Below are positions 42,055 through 52,950 of a stretch of DNA of 64,000 nt, one piece after another; positions within the stretch are counted from its first letter, which is position 1; every line of letters starts with the position of its first letter. Position numbers and translations under genes: made by a program. Source of the stretch: Arion vulgaris (Eukaryota > Mollusca > Gastropoda > Stylommatophora > Arionidae). The stretch spans positions 13,132,414 through 13,196,413 of the forward strand of contig CM036762.1 in assembly GCA_020796225.1 (NCBI GenBank). Reading direction: 5' to 3'. The notes below the pieces were generated by a model. The model searched no databases and was not told the DNA's origin. It saw nothing but the letters and a program-made list of their open reading frames with translations.

Positions 42055-43830
42055 GTGCTCATTGTACACTTCTATACCTCATCCTGACGGCCTTATAGCT
42101 CTCAGTTCTTTCTCAATAGGAGAACTAATCCACTTGTGTCAACTTCTGCTCTCCTTCGTCTTGCGGAACTAGTTCTCACTCTTAACTCTTTCAGTTTAAT
42201 GACCAATTCTTTGAGCAGATCAGTGGGTTGCCATGGGTACTAAAATGGGACCTAGTTATGCTTGTCTTTCATGGGTTATCTTGAACACCTAGTATGGACT
42301 ACATTGATGGCCCCCTTCCGTCTGTCTATCACAGATACATTGATGACTGTATTGGCATCACTGATATGCCTGAAGCCGATTTGTCACGCTTCATTAATTT
42401 CATTAATGTTTTCAACCCTTCTATTCGTTTTACTTCTTACATCTCCACTACTTGTGTCAACTTTCTTGACATTACTATCACCTTACGCCTATCCACTATC
42501 TATACATCAGTATATTACAAGCCTACTGATGCACATAGTTTTCTCCTCTATACTTCTTCCCATCCCCCGGCTTGTCGTGACTCTTTGCCATTCTCGCAGC
42601 TCTTACGCCTTCGTCGCCTTTGTAGTGAGGACGATGATTTTCTTGAGAGAGCTCGGAGATGCTTGATTTCTTTCGTAGGCGCCTATACCCGGAGAGGGTG
42701 CTTGTCTCGGCTATGCATCGAGTTCAGAAAATCACTTGCCAGCAGGCCCTTACCAGTCAGCATAGGACTACTAACTCTGACAGAGTAAAACTTATCTTAA
42801 CTTACCACCCCATAGTTCCCTGGTGAAAAATGTTTTATTCCGTCATCTGTCTCTCCTTAGATCCGATCCTGAGACCCGTTCTGTCTTCCCCAACTATCCT
42901 TTGGTGTCTTACAGACGGGACAGAAGTCTTAAGGATATGTTGGTACACAGTCGCCTTAAGTCCAATATCCTGACTCATTTTGGCACTGTCCGGTGTGGTC
43001 GTCGGCGTTGCAACACGTGTGCTTATGTGATACAGACGCGTACTGTATCTTTCCTTTAGGCACGTTTCTTATTGACGATGGGTTCACATGCGAGTCCCGT
43101 AATCTTATCTATGCTATTATCTGTAAGCGGTGTAACAAGGCTTATATCGGCGAGACAGGCAAGAGGCTCAGTGACCGATTCGCCCAACACTTACGCGACA
43201 TACGCCAATGCTCTGTGACCCTGTAGCCACCCATTTCAATGACACTGGCCATTTAGGTGCTCACGATGTCCAGGTCACAGCCATCCGATCATGTTCCTCG
43301 GATGATCGCAGTCGATTTGCTCTGGAGAATCGGTTGATTTCTTTGTATGGTACCTTGCGACCACGCGGGCTCAACGTATTACATTCTTATGCTTCTAGTA
43401 CTTTCTCTTCCCATGCTTTGTAATCTATATGGGTATATGCTGCATGTATTCATGTTATATTCCATTCTTATGCTTCTTAGTACTTTCTCTTCCTGCTTTG
43501 TAATCTATATGGGTATATGTGCATTATTCAAGTTATATATTTACTGATGTTCATTGTTTCTTTTCCTTTCTATTTCTAGTTTTTATGTGTGTTTTTGTGT
43601 TACATTTATTTCGTTATTCGTTTTATTCCAGATTTTCCTTAGATACGTTTGTATTTGGTCGTCCATTTGTGTTTCATTTTAATTTGTCACTCCTGTTTGT
43701 TCGTTTGCTTGATAAAGGCCTTGTTGGTCGAAACGTTGCTGTATTTTGTCATTGTTTTTGTAATTTGTAAAACTACAGTACTTTGTGATTACGTGTTTGC
43801 CAATCAAATAGTTTTACTGCAGTTCCATAT
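42055..43830 (+). pseudogene. PLE, 5'-truncated (RT core, GIY-YIG, 3' UTR)
   Basis: Reading frames in order: a RT part with AMGTKMGPSYACL-like codons at 42230, then YHRYIDDCIGITDMPEADLS at 42330 holding the catalytic YxDD as YIDD, then LRSDPETRSVFPNYPLVSYR, CGRRRCNTCAYVIQTR at 42995, and the nuclease YAIICKRCNKAYIGETGKRL at 43110, followed by DRFAQHLRDIRQC. PLEs make a single RT-nuclease protein that primes on nicked DNA. Here at least five frame breaks split it. The N-terminal third is missing. The 3' UTR 43430-43830 carries GATAAAGGCCTTGTTGGTCG. Confidence 0.9.
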
Positions 43831-43857
43831 ATATATACTGTACATTCATGTTAGATA

Positions 43858-43980
43858 TTCAGGTCAGGTTCGATCAAACAGTGTTTGTACAAACACATGC
43901 TATAAGCTTATTGTGGTTGTATATTTGAGACGAAACAATATGTTTCTGCCAATACTGTTAAAACGAACCTGACCTGATTG
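43858..43980. mobile_element. ~120-bp TIR element
   Basis: TCAGGTCAGGTTCGATCAAA at the left and the complement TCAGGTCAGGTTCGTTTTAA at the right are imperfect inverted ends. A one-ended relative is at 35630 and another at 49190. Confidence 0.6.
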
Positions 43981-43984
43981 TTCT

Positions 43985-44110
43985 GTGTTAAGCAAAACGA
44001 AGCGTTTGTGAAAGACACCCCTTAGTAAAGCTATTTTCCAGAATAGCTGGCTGGTTGTATTCGTAAAAAAACGTTCGTATTGCTAAGGCTAGGCAATAGG
44101 CACCATCAAA
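43985..44110 (+). mobile_element. SINE S4 head fragment
   Basis: AGAATAGCTGGCTGGTTGTA, GTTCGTATTGCTAAGGCTAG, GCAATAGGCACC. It is cut off before box B. Confidence 0.55.
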
Positions 44111-44945
44111 AATAGGGAAGAGTGACAGATTAATTTTTATGTTACAAAGTCTACAAAATCTAAAAATATTATTATCAAACTGCATCTTCCATTGTTGTTT
44201 GCTAAATTAAATATAACTGTTATTATTTAGTTCCGGGTAGGAGAGTCATAACAAAGAGTTTCTCACTTCCTTGTTTGTGTTTCACTTGTTCTCAGTTATT
44301 ATTGTCTCACTATTTCTCTCCCCTTGACATTTTCTCAACCTCTCTGGTTTATGTCGAACTTATTTCATTCCGGTCACGTGTTAATCGTCTGGGCACAAAA
44401 ACGTGCCTCAGCAACTTGTAAAGTCTTTACTATTCTCTGAAATTGAAAAATGTATTATTCTTTTTGAACTGGAAAACACTCGCCTTCCCTCTGGACTGTC
44501 CAATTACTGAGTTCTTTTTAATGACGAACTCGTTCCTATTCCCTACTAGTCAACAAAAGACACGATCTGGTTCCCATTAATATAATTTATTCGTTTAGAC
44601 AAGTTAATTATATACTATATATTTTCATTATTTAATACCATTTATACTTTTGTTGGCAGATATATTTGTCAAATGTTTAAACTTAAAAACATTTTGCAGC
44701 AAATTTATCATCATATTACATTTTAATTGTGGTTATTCAGTGAGTAGAGCTTTATTTTTAAATAGTAAAGTGCCCACTTTCATGCCATGTGGTTTAGCTG
44801 GATGAAAGACGATAACATGCTTCACTAGTAACCATATGCTAGCAATTCAGGGCGAAACAAATTTCGGTGTGAACATGGTACGTGGTTGGGCTACAGGTTT
44901 CCTGTTCCTTTTCTTGGAGATTTAATTTACATTTACCTCAGAAAT
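44111..44945. other. No gene seen
   Basis: AT-rich, no recognisable ORF or repeat. Confidence 0.5.
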
Positions 44946-44949
44946 CAAA

Positions 44950-45060
44950 GTAGGGCTAACCTAAATGGTGAGGGACACGTATGATAGGAAAGAAAGCCTT
45001 CACGCAAAAATCAGTCAGCGATGCCATATTAGGAAATATCGATATTAGCGACAATCAATG
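44950..45060 (+). mobile_element. SINE-like family S9 fragment
   Basis: GAAAGAAAGCCTTCACGCAA and AAATCAGTCAGCGATGCCAT match 23265-23315. Confidence 0.5.
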
Positions 45061-45099
45061 TGGAGAATGAAATAAGGGTGATCGTGTCCAGTTGCTTAG

Positions 45100-45345
45100 T
45101 TCCATGATTTGAGAAAATCTAGGGCGACCAACGTGTTTTTCCATCCCACTAGTTATTATAATTAGTTGCATTTATTCTATTCATTTTTTGCAAATTTAAA
45201 ACATATTATATTTATTTTTACCTAGCCATTGCTAAATATTATTGGCTATTTTGCAAATTGTACTTGTTAGATTCCGACATAGGGCGCCTTTGAAAATGTG
45301 GATTCCGCAAGGACACCGCGAACCGAAAAAGTTTGAAATCACGGT
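45100..45345. mobile_element. Degenerate hAT-like MITE
   Basis: TCCATGATTTGAGAAAATC at the left and the complement CCGTGATTTCAAACTTTTTC at the right resemble hAT-type termini, with GGGCG words on both sides. No TSD is seen. Confidence 0.35.
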
Positions 45346-46145
45346 TTTATTCTATTAACATTCATGATGGTGATTTATCACGAATTAATAGAGCCTGCTC
45401 AGACTGCACAGTGTGCATGCTAGAACATAAACACAAACTCCAGAGCACATCATGCAGCCCATACCCATCATACATACACCAACGAAACATGGCCTCATGA
45501 ACAAAGCTTAAAGAGCAAGCCTGGAACTCTCGAGGAACTCCAATTAACATGCAACTTCATAGAGGCAACCTATCTCATGATTTAGACAAGCATACGAAAC
45601 CGAAAGCAAAGAAGAAGAAGAAGAAGAACTAAATTATAAGTTTCTTTAGTTTAGTTTATTTTAGTCGTCGAATCATCATCGCTGCACATCGAATCAATTA
45701 GTACATAAGTGCTCCGATCTCCTCTACATCATGTCTCTCAACTAACGACAACGGTTCTTTGTTGGTTTGCTATTCTTCTTTGGCTACCACTAAATAAATA
45801 TTCTTATTGTTTCCTAATCTCCATTCTCCACTACTACTCTCCACTATCATTCTCCACTTTTCTTAGAATTAGTGTGTCTAGAAGAATCGTTTTACGACTC
45901 TTGTTTTCAAAGGTCAGTAACAATGTCTCATTTTGTTTTGTTGTGCTCCAGGTTTTGGTTCGATATAGACAAATTGGTCACATTACAGTTTTGTATATTG
46001 CGATCCTTGATGTAACGGGAGAGTTTCTTTAATAAAACGCTATTAATATTAGATTGAATTGTGTTTCTACAACGTATCACAGTTTGTGACTGTGTGATTA
46101 AATTCTTTCTGGCTGTTTAGTTTCGGAATCACTTCAATTTCATGT
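45346..46145. other. No gene seen; (AAG)n at 45609-45630
   Basis: ORFs of 62 and 107 codons lack motifs. GAAACCGAAAGCAAAGAAGAAG at 45597-45618 looks like the tail of an S2 SINE without its body. Confidence 0.45.
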
Positions 46146-46149
46146 AAAA

Positions 46150-46440
46150 CAATCATCATCATCAAGTAGCGTGTCCCTTCTGGAACTTGACAGCATTCCT
46201 GAAAAACTCTCTGTTCTGTGCAAATTGACCGGCGTCAGTAGCAGTCATTCTCAGATCGTCAATGACATCTTGCACCCATCGTCTTCTAGGTCTTCCTCTC
46301 ATTCTTCTTCCAGGCACCAATCCCTCCAAAATTATCTTTTCTAGACACTCATGTCGTTTTATGTGTTTGAAATATTAATTTTCGTTGATTTTATGTTCTT
46401 TAATGCTCAGCTCTCTTTAATATCAAGCTGTTGCAGAACA
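46150..46440 (-). mobile_element. LINE 3' fragment
   Basis: ATCATCATCATCAAGTAGCG at the left, ACCCATCGTCTTCTAGGTCT in the middle (GRPRRRW in complement), GTCGTTTTATGTGTTTGAAA (the HFKHIKRH codons). It is a sister of the 1300/52951 family. Confidence 0.65.
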
Positions 46441-46449
46441 GAAAATCGT

Positions 46450-46675
46450 GACATATCCTCAGGGACGTAGCCATCAACCACAGTAAACGAGTAGTTGATT
46501 TTCTAGGCACCACTTATACGTTCATTAGTTTCTCATTGCTTTCTGAACGGTGAGGTCTATTTTACCTTTGTAAAATCACGGAAACAATTTGCTTCAAACT
46601 TGCCCACCGTTGGGTTTGAACCAGGTACGCTTGGGTTTGTGATCGAGCTCACTACCGTTGAGCTACAGACGCTCA
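46450..46675 (-). mobile_element. tRNA-headed SINE family S6
   Basis: The complement reads GCGTCTGTAGCTCAACGGTA (box A) and CCTGGTTCAAACCCAACGG (box B), better preserved than the 4996 copy. The body runs back to CATCAACCACAGTAAACGAG. Confidence 0.75.
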
Positions 46676-46734
46676 CTGTAGAACAGAAGCATTTGTAAAA
46701 CAATAACAGTTGTGTATTATCGTATGCATGTCAG

Positions 46735-47445
46735 CGTATATTTTGTGTATGTCTGACTGTATGTGCGTTTTGTGTATGTCTGACTGTATGTGCATTTTAT
46801 GTATGTCTGACTGTATGTGCGTTTTGTGTATGTATGACTATATGTGTGTTTTGTGTATGTATGCCTGTAGACGTGTTTTGTCTATGTCAGTGTGTGTTTT
46901 GTACATGTCAGCGTGTGTTTTGTACATGTCAGCGTGTATTTTATACATGTCAGCGTGTGTTTTGTACATGTCAGCGTGTATTTTATACATCTCAGCGTAT
47001 GTTTTGTACATGTCAGCGTGTATTTTATACATCTCAGCGTATGTTTTGTACATGTCAGCGAGTATTATATACATGTCAGCGTATGTTTTGTACATGTAAA
47101 TGTGTGTTTTGTACATGTCAGCGTGTATTTTATACACATCAGCGTATGTTTTGTACATGTCAGTGTGTGTTTTGTACATGTCAGCGTATGTTTTGTACAT
47201 GTCAATGTGTGCTTTGTACATGTCAGTGTGTGTTTTATACATGTCAGTGTGTGTTTTATACATGTCAGCGTGTGTTTTGTACATGTCAGCGTGTATTTTG
47301 TGCCTGTCAGTGTATGCTTTGTACATGTCAGCGTATGCTTTGTACATGTCAGTGTATGCTTTGTACATGTCAGCGTATGCTTTGTACGTGTCAGCGTATG
47401 CTTTGTACATGTCAGCGTGTGTTTTGTACATGTCAGTGTGGCTTT
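46735..47445. repeat. 21-bp tandem repeat, ~27 copies, with a 27-30-bp prelude
   Basis: Unit GTCAGCGTGTGTTTTGTACA plus T. Before 46885 a longer related unit (TATGTCTGACTGTATGTGCG) appears about five times. As 21 is a multiple of 3, five frames on both strands are open for 126-218 codons. I treat them as non-coding. Confidence 0.95.
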
Positions 47446-47900
47446 GTGTTCACATTTGTTCACTTCCATACAAAAAATAAACTATACTAACGGTTTATTA
47501 ATAACTTCTCATATTAAAATCTAACGATGATGTGCGATGTTCATTCTTCAACATTCCGATTTGCTTTATAACCCCCTTCTAAAGAATACTAATCCTCACG
47601 ACTCATTAGTTCATCATGGTTCACGCATATAGTGAAACAACAATAGCCATAATGTTACGTGACAAATTTCTAAGTAGAACGTCCCACTCGGATATAACAT
47701 TCACTTGTCACGTGGACAATGCTATTCAAACTAACTATTGTGAGAATGGCTTATGGATATAAGTGTTTTGTTTGTTCGTTAAATGTTAAGGATGGAGGGA
47801 AAGGATACAGATAAAAGGGAAAAATTGAAAAGTGTTATAAGTGGTTCTGTGGTTTGTGGGGGTATAAGTATGCGTAATGAAGATGCAGATATATACTCTT
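47446..47900. other. No feature recognised
   Basis: Nothing beyond AT-rich sequence. Confidence 0.5.
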
Positions 47901-47904
47901 TGCG

Positions 47905-48120
47905 GACGGATTGACGGATTGACTTCACTGCACCGGGTTTTACCCCATAAGACTCGGTCTCTGTCCGCAGAAACGGCATACCGGCTGCCAATAGTATTGC
48001 ACATAGAAAGAACTCCTTAGATCCGACACAAATTCTAGGGGGTTTCTTGGAAATAAAAATGCACTCATGAATAGAACAGCGTGGTCTGAATTCGAACCCC
48101 ACGACCTTTCAAAACTGTAA
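47905..48120 (-). mobile_element. SINE family S5
   Basis: The complement gives head TTTTGAAAGGTCGTGGGGTT with box B GGGGTTCGAATTC, body CTTTCTATGTGCAATACTAT, and end CCCGGTGCAGTGAAGTCA. Its 5' head runs into the 37-bp array. Confidence 0.75.
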
Positions 48121-48776
48121 TAGAATCTAACTAGCACGGCGGAGTTAGACACTGTAATAGAACTTAACTAGCAGGCGAGTTAGACACTGTTATAGAATCT
48201 AACTAGCAAGACGGAGTTAGACACTGTAATAGAATCTAACTAGCACGGCGGAGTTAGACACTGTTATAGAACCTAACTAGCACGGCGGAGTTAGACACTG
48301 TTATAGAATCTAACTAGCACGGCGGAGTTAGACACTGTTATAGAACCTAACTAGCACGGCGGAGTTAGACACTGTTATAGAATCTAACTAGCAAGACGGA
48401 GTTAGACACTGTAATAGAACCTAACTAGCACGGCGGAGTTAGACACTGTTATAGAATCTAACTAGCACAGCGGAGTTAGACACTGTAATAGAATCTAACT
48501 AGCACGACGGAGTTAGACACTGTAATAGAATCTAACTAGCACGACGGAGTTAGACACTGTAATAGAACCTAACTAGCACGGCGGAGTTAGACACTGTTAT
48601 AGAATCTAACTAGACGGGAGTTAGACACTGTTATAGAATCTAACTAGCAAGACGGAGTTAGACACTGTAATAGAACCTAACTAGCAAGACGGAGTTAGAC
48701 ACTGTAATAGAACCTAACTAGCACGGCGGAGTTAGACACTGTAATAGAACCTAACTAGCACGGCGGAGTTAGACAT
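48114..48776. repeat. 37-bp tandem repeat, ~18 copies, grown from an S5 head
   Basis: Unit AGACACTGTWATAGAATCTA plus ACTAGCACGGCGGAGTT. In complement it reads CCGCCGTGCTAGTTAGATTC, the region upstream of box B in the adjoining S5 copy. Variants CAAGACG/CACGGCG and ATC/ACC are mixed along the array. Confidence 0.95.
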
Positions 48777-48799
48777 CTAAACTAAATTACTTTTTGATT

Positions 48800-48965
48800 T
48801 ATGTTACCATAATCATTGCACTTCAGTGAATAACCATGTGTGCTCTGATATATTTCTTACACAGGAAGATATCAGTACCAGTACATGAAACATTGCACTT
48901 CAGTGAATAACCATGTGTGCTCTGATATTTTTCTTAAACAGGGTGATATCAGTGCCAGTACACGA
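48800..48965 (-). mobile_element. S10 fragment with internal duplication
   Basis: CATTGCACTTCAGTGAATAA ... GATATCAGTACCAGTACA occurs twice (from 48815 and 48890), a tandem duplication of about 76 bp. Confidence 0.6.
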
Positions 48966-48966
48966 A

Positions 48967-49145
48967 ATGCATATGATCAACAAATAAACAGTGTACAGGT
49001 ATTAAGAGCTTTCGAAAAAGCAAATAAACAAACACAAGATTCGAACCACTTACCTCATTTCTTAACACCCATCGCCTAGCCTAGCAATACGATCGTCCTT
49101 ACGAACACAACCAGCGAGCCATTCTTTAAAGAAACGGCTCACTGA
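48967..49145 (-). mobile_element. SINE S4, left member of an inverted pair
   Basis: ATATGATCAACAAATAAACA ... AAGATTCGAACCACTTACCT ... GCCTAGCCTAGCAATACGAT. Confidence 0.8.
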
Positions 49146-49149
49146 GGAG

Positions 49150-49230
49150 TGTCTTTCTCAAACGCTTTGTTATAACTAGACACAGAATAATCAGGTACGG
49201 TTCGATCGAACAGTGTTTGCACAAACACGT
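49150..49230. repeat. Linker between inverted S4 copies, shared with 35600
   Basis: GACACAGAATAATCAGGTAC, GTTCGATCGAACAGTGTTTG. In the 35-kb locus the same sequence also lies at an S4 5' side. Confidence 0.55.
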
Positions 49231-49234
49231 CGTA

Positions 49235-49615
49235 AGAAATAAGGGTAAGTGGTTCGAATCCTGTGTTTGTCTATTTGTTTTTTCGGAAGTTCTTAATACC
49301 TGTACATTGTGTATTTGTTGATCATATTCTTTGCTTCCTCTTAATACCTGTACACTATGTATTTGTTGATCATATTCTTTGCTTTCTCTTAATACCTGTA
49401 CACTATGTATTTGTTGATCATATTCGTTGCTTTCTCTTAATACCTGTATACTATTTATTTGTTGATCATATTCTTGCTTCCTGCTTCCTCTTAATACCTG
49501 TACACTATGTATTTGTTGATCATATTCGTTGCTTCCTCTTAATACCTGTACACTATTTATTTGTTGATCATATTCGTTGCTGCCGTTGCTTCCTCTGGGT
49601 ATCTTGCAAAAAACT
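49235..49615 (+). mobile_element. SINE S4 with 48-bp internal expansion
   Basis: GTAAGTGGTTCGAATCCTGT (box B) begins it. The body piece TTAATACCTGTACACTATGT plus ATTTGTTGATCATATTC is repeated six times (49290-49590). Other S4 copies have it once. A 146-codon plus ORF with a repeated IPVHYVFVDHI phrase is the result of this repeat. Confidence 0.85.
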
Positions 49616-49699
49616 TCTTGTGCTCACGAAATTCATAGCACCGTCGAGGGTGCCCGATGTAATTTTGAATATGGTGAACATTCTTGAAGGAATTCTATT

Positions 49700-49800
49700 T
49701 TAATCGTTTTAATGAATTTTGCATGGGCAGCGGCGTTGCATCCTACTATTATTTATTTGTAACTGTCAATGGTCAGGTATATGAATCCCAGTCGCTGACC
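49700..49800 (-). mobile_element. S10 remnant
   Basis: TGAATTTTGCATGGGCAGCG and GCATCCTACTATTATT parallel 54545-54590 of the S10 copy. Confidence 0.35.
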
Positions 49801-50500
49801 AGATTGTGTGATGATAAACTATTGATTAATTAACATCGAACTGGTGTATTGGGCTGCTGGATGTGTTGAGGTTGGGATCGAAGCACCTATGAACATGTCC
49901 GGAGTGCTATGATAATAGTCCTCATATAACTCATATCTAAGTTCGAGACGAGACTGGTGAAACATACTAGTTACGCCTCCCCAGGAATTAGAAACTTTTT
50001 CTCTGGTTTGTTTTCCATTATGCAGTATGGGCACATCAACTGTTAACAGAGATTTGTCAATACCAGGACATTCTAGAGCGATCTACCAGCTGACTCTGTG
50101 AGACGGACTTTCCCTTGAGACTATTCTATTTTTTATTTTTTTATTTTTGCGAGCTTGCCGAAAACAGTATTTCTCATAATATTAAACGGCATCGTGTCAG
50201 ATATCGATCTTTAGACGTCGGTCACGGAATCATGTAGGCGCAGCCCTCTTGATTAATGTTAGTCTGTTGTTAGTCCAGATCTTTTACCATTAGTAAATGT
50301 ACTCACAGTACTACCTCCTCTCTCGCTGTTAGCTTTTCTTCGACCACTGCTCGCTTTGTCCGGACTACAGCGATGTAACCTCTTTCAAACTCCACAACAT
50401 GGCGATGAAATAAGGTCATGATCAGTGGCCCCCCACTGATCCTGGTACTGCCTTTTCACATTATATTTATTGCTGCTGTGGCTCTATATGTATATATATA
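49801..50500. other. No gene seen
   Basis: No supported ORF. GTCGCTGACCAGATTG and later words do not match other repeats here. Confidence 0.45.
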
Positions 50501-50745
50501 ATAATAATAATTAATAATAATTCCTCTCATACCGTTATACGTTACATAGGGCCTGCAAACAATTTCTCCTCCGCTCTATCCTGGGCAACTCGCTCAATCT
50601 CCTCCATGGAACTGAGACCGATATTTCCTGCCTCTCTCAGCAAAGTTCGTTTCAGGTCTCCTTAGGTCGATTCTCTTTCTTGAACCTTTTCATCCAACTT
50701 CATTGCCTGCTTTGATATTCGTTGATCATTTCTCTTCAGTGTGTC
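50500..50745 (-). pseudogene. LINE 3' end with (ATT)n tail
   Basis: AATAATAATTAATAATAATT then CCTCTCATACCGTTATACGT is the complement of the 3' end at 16000. The minus strand encodes AGNIGLSSMEEIERVAQDRA with one frame shift upstream. It is the same group as 15690 and 29655. Confidence 0.75.
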
Positions 50746-50754
50746 ATACATACA

Positions 50755-50756
<2 letters not shown>

Positions 50757-50798
<42 letters not shown>
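50757..50798. repeat. (TA)n microsatellite
   Basis: About 19 TA units framed by inverted TACATGCA/TGCATGTA, so the whole tract is palindromic. Confidence 0.9.
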
Positions 50799-50799
<1 letters not shown>

Positions 50800-50800
<1 letters not shown>

Positions 50801-51268
50801 TGTATGTGTGTGCGTGGTGTGTCTGTGTGTGTACGAAAGTACGAGCGTGTGTGGACGGAGTGATGACTTACATTATCTAGTACATAAGTGAATGTAGCGT
50901 AATAAACAATGACTCACATTAAATAATAATAAATAATAAATAATAAATGACTACATTGAAGGCTATCAAATCAAGAAATATAAATATATATATACTGTAA
51001 TCTATTGCTTTTCTCTCTCTCGCTCTCTTTCTCTCTCTCTCTATTTATCTATCTGCCCTTTGTGTATCCACGTATTAAAACAATGCCTCACATTGATTGC
51101 TATCAAATAACGAAAATGATTATTTATATATATATATATATTAATTATATATACATACATCTTTATTTATTTCATGAAAAGCTGTAGTCTCTCTTGTTCT
51201 CTCCCTCCCTCCCTCCCCCTCTGTCTCTCTCCCTCCCTCCCTCGCCCCTCTCTCTCTCTGCCTCCCCC

Positions 51269-51307
<39 letters not shown>

Positions 51308-51755
51308 ATTTCCCTTGTATATCCACTTATTCCGTGACATCTCTTAGAAAGTTTCAGTTTATGTTGTGTGTACAAGTGTGCTTCAGAGATTTTTGTTATT
51401 CTAACACGGTCCATGTGTTTCTTTATTGTGTTATTATCTATCTATCTATTAGCTTTTATCATGGACTCAATCCAATTCCGTTACTGTTGCAGGTGTAACG
51501 CTGTAGTAGATTGAGTTTTATTTCTCATAGAAAATTGCATGTTCTCTCTCAACATTTGATATAACAGATGTGCTACTACAATTATTCTCATGTCTTTGCT
51601 CCTCCATGATTGTTCTGGTACATTTGATCGTTTTCTTCATACAGTTATATTCACATAGCGTGATCTTTTTTTCTAATGAGGCTGTCAATAGTGTCCATGT
51701 TTGTTATTAGCAGATAGTATCTGTGTCTTCTTCTGTTCTCTAATCACGTTTGGCC
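50800..51755. other. No gene; (CT)n at 51010-51048 and 51186-51308
   Basis: A long CT/CCCT tract gives an 80-codon minus ORF of R and E repeats, which is compositional. TA runs at 50985 and 51127. Otherwise AT-rich. Confidence 0.6.
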
Positions 51756-51759
51756 TCAC

Positions 51760-51930
51760 AGTGTCAGGATAAGAAGAGATTTCTAGAACGAGCACTTGTG
51801 TGCACTTCATAAACTGGGTTTTTCATCGCCTGTGTTATCTCTGAGGTTCACCTTTTGCGTGGATGGTTTTTTGCTTTGTATCTACTGTATTGTAGTAACA
51901 TTGTTCTTTGAGGTGTACTGTCTGTTGGTA
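51760..51930 (-). repeat. Unidentified repeat also present at 28735
   Basis: TAGAACGAGCACTTGTGTGC, GCTTTGTATCTACTGTATTG, GTAACATTGTTC. Orientation is the same as at 28735. Confidence 0.45.
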
Positions 51931-51934
51931 ATCT

Positions 51935-52130
51935 GACTTTGTGACCGAACTATTTAATTTGTTGTTTCTTGTTGAAGTTCAGTACTGATGTTGTACCCAC
52001 TTTTTTCCTGATGTTTTCATTTCTAAATCTGTCTCTCCTTGATACCTTGATACACCCCCCTCTTCCCTTCCCAGCATTCTGCGTAGACACTTCATCTCTG
52101 TCGTGACTATGAATATGGTAGTTAAGAATC
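51935..52130 (-). pseudogene. LINE C-terminal fragment
   Basis: The minus strand encodes SRRDRFRNENIRKKVGTTSV and LNFNKKQQIK. This equals the (T)RRDRIRNxxIRxxVGTxPVLxFIxKQxIKW block of the LINEs at 1-235 and 63380-63480. Confidence 0.65.
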
Positions 52131-52179
52131 ATATAATATAATGAAGACACTTATGACAAGCAATGCAGATATCACGATG

Positions 52180-52610
52180 GATTTCAAAATGATTTTTAAA
52201 AAACCAGAGAAGTTCACATATTTGAGTAGAAATTTGAATTCACGAGGGATATTTAAAAAAAGAAATTATGATACGAATTGTCAAAGCAACATCAGCTTAT
52301 AAAATCCTAAATAAGATATGGAACTGCAAGTTATACAGTTTTAAATTAAACTGCGAATTTTCAATTCAAATGTTGTATCAATCCTAACATATGCCAGCGA
52401 GAGTTGGAAAATGACTAAAGATATAGAAAATAAGTTGAATGCATTTGAAAATAAATGTCTAAGAAAAATAATGAATATAAAATGGAACGAAGTCAGAAAA
52501 GGTTACAAAATCAGAGGAATGTCTAGTATTCCATTAGTAACAAGTTTTACAAGAAAGAGAAGTATGAGATTTGTTGGGTTTACTATAAGACTAAAGAATC
52601 ATAGTGGAAT
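52180..52610 (+). pseudogene. LINE RT C-terminal part
   Basis: EKFTYLSRNLNSRGIF marks the FxYLGSxI motif of the RT thumb. SNVVSILTYASESWKMTKDI holds the YGSESW motif, here YASESW. IENKLNAFENKCLRKIMNIK and RKRSMRF follow. The end is a different LINE at about 52610. Stops lie at about 52300 and 52350. Confidence 0.75.
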
Positions 52611-52783
52611 CTATCAGAAGATACAATTAGGAGTACGCAAGGATGCGTATTCTCACCAGATCTATCAACCTATACAGTGAAAACATAATGCAACATATAG
52701 AATAAAAGGCAGGAATAACAGTTGACGGACAAAACATGAACAATCTAAGATACACTGATGACACAATTCTAATAGTTACAAAT

Positions 52784-52950
52784 GAACAAGATCTACAAGA
52801 CTTGATAGACATATTAGTGAGAGAAAGTGAACAAGATCTACAAGACTTGATAGACATATTAGTGAGAGAAAGTGAACAAGATCTACAAGACTTGATAGAC
52901 ATATTAGTGAGAGAAAGTGAACAAGATCTACAAGACTTGATAGACATATT
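52784..52950 (+). repeat. 45-bp in-frame tandem repeat inside RT
   Basis: Four copies starting at 52784, 52829, 52874 and 52919 encode the 15-residue unit EQDLQDLIDILVRES. It is the helix just after the YxDD motif, normally present once. Confidence 0.95.

Noticed and set aside
46710..47524. Long ORFs (126-218 codons) as genes
   Set aside because: Open in five frames only because the 21-bp unit is a multiple of 3 and lacks stops.
48114..48776. CRISPR-like regular repeats
   Set aside because: Units are contiguous tandem copies without unique spacers, and the context is eukaryotic transposons.
49263..49703. 146-codon plus ORF
   Set aside because: It reads through the 48-bp expansion of an S4 SINE.
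51172..51414. 80-codon RE-rich minus ORF
   Set aside because: It is a translation of a (CT)n tract.
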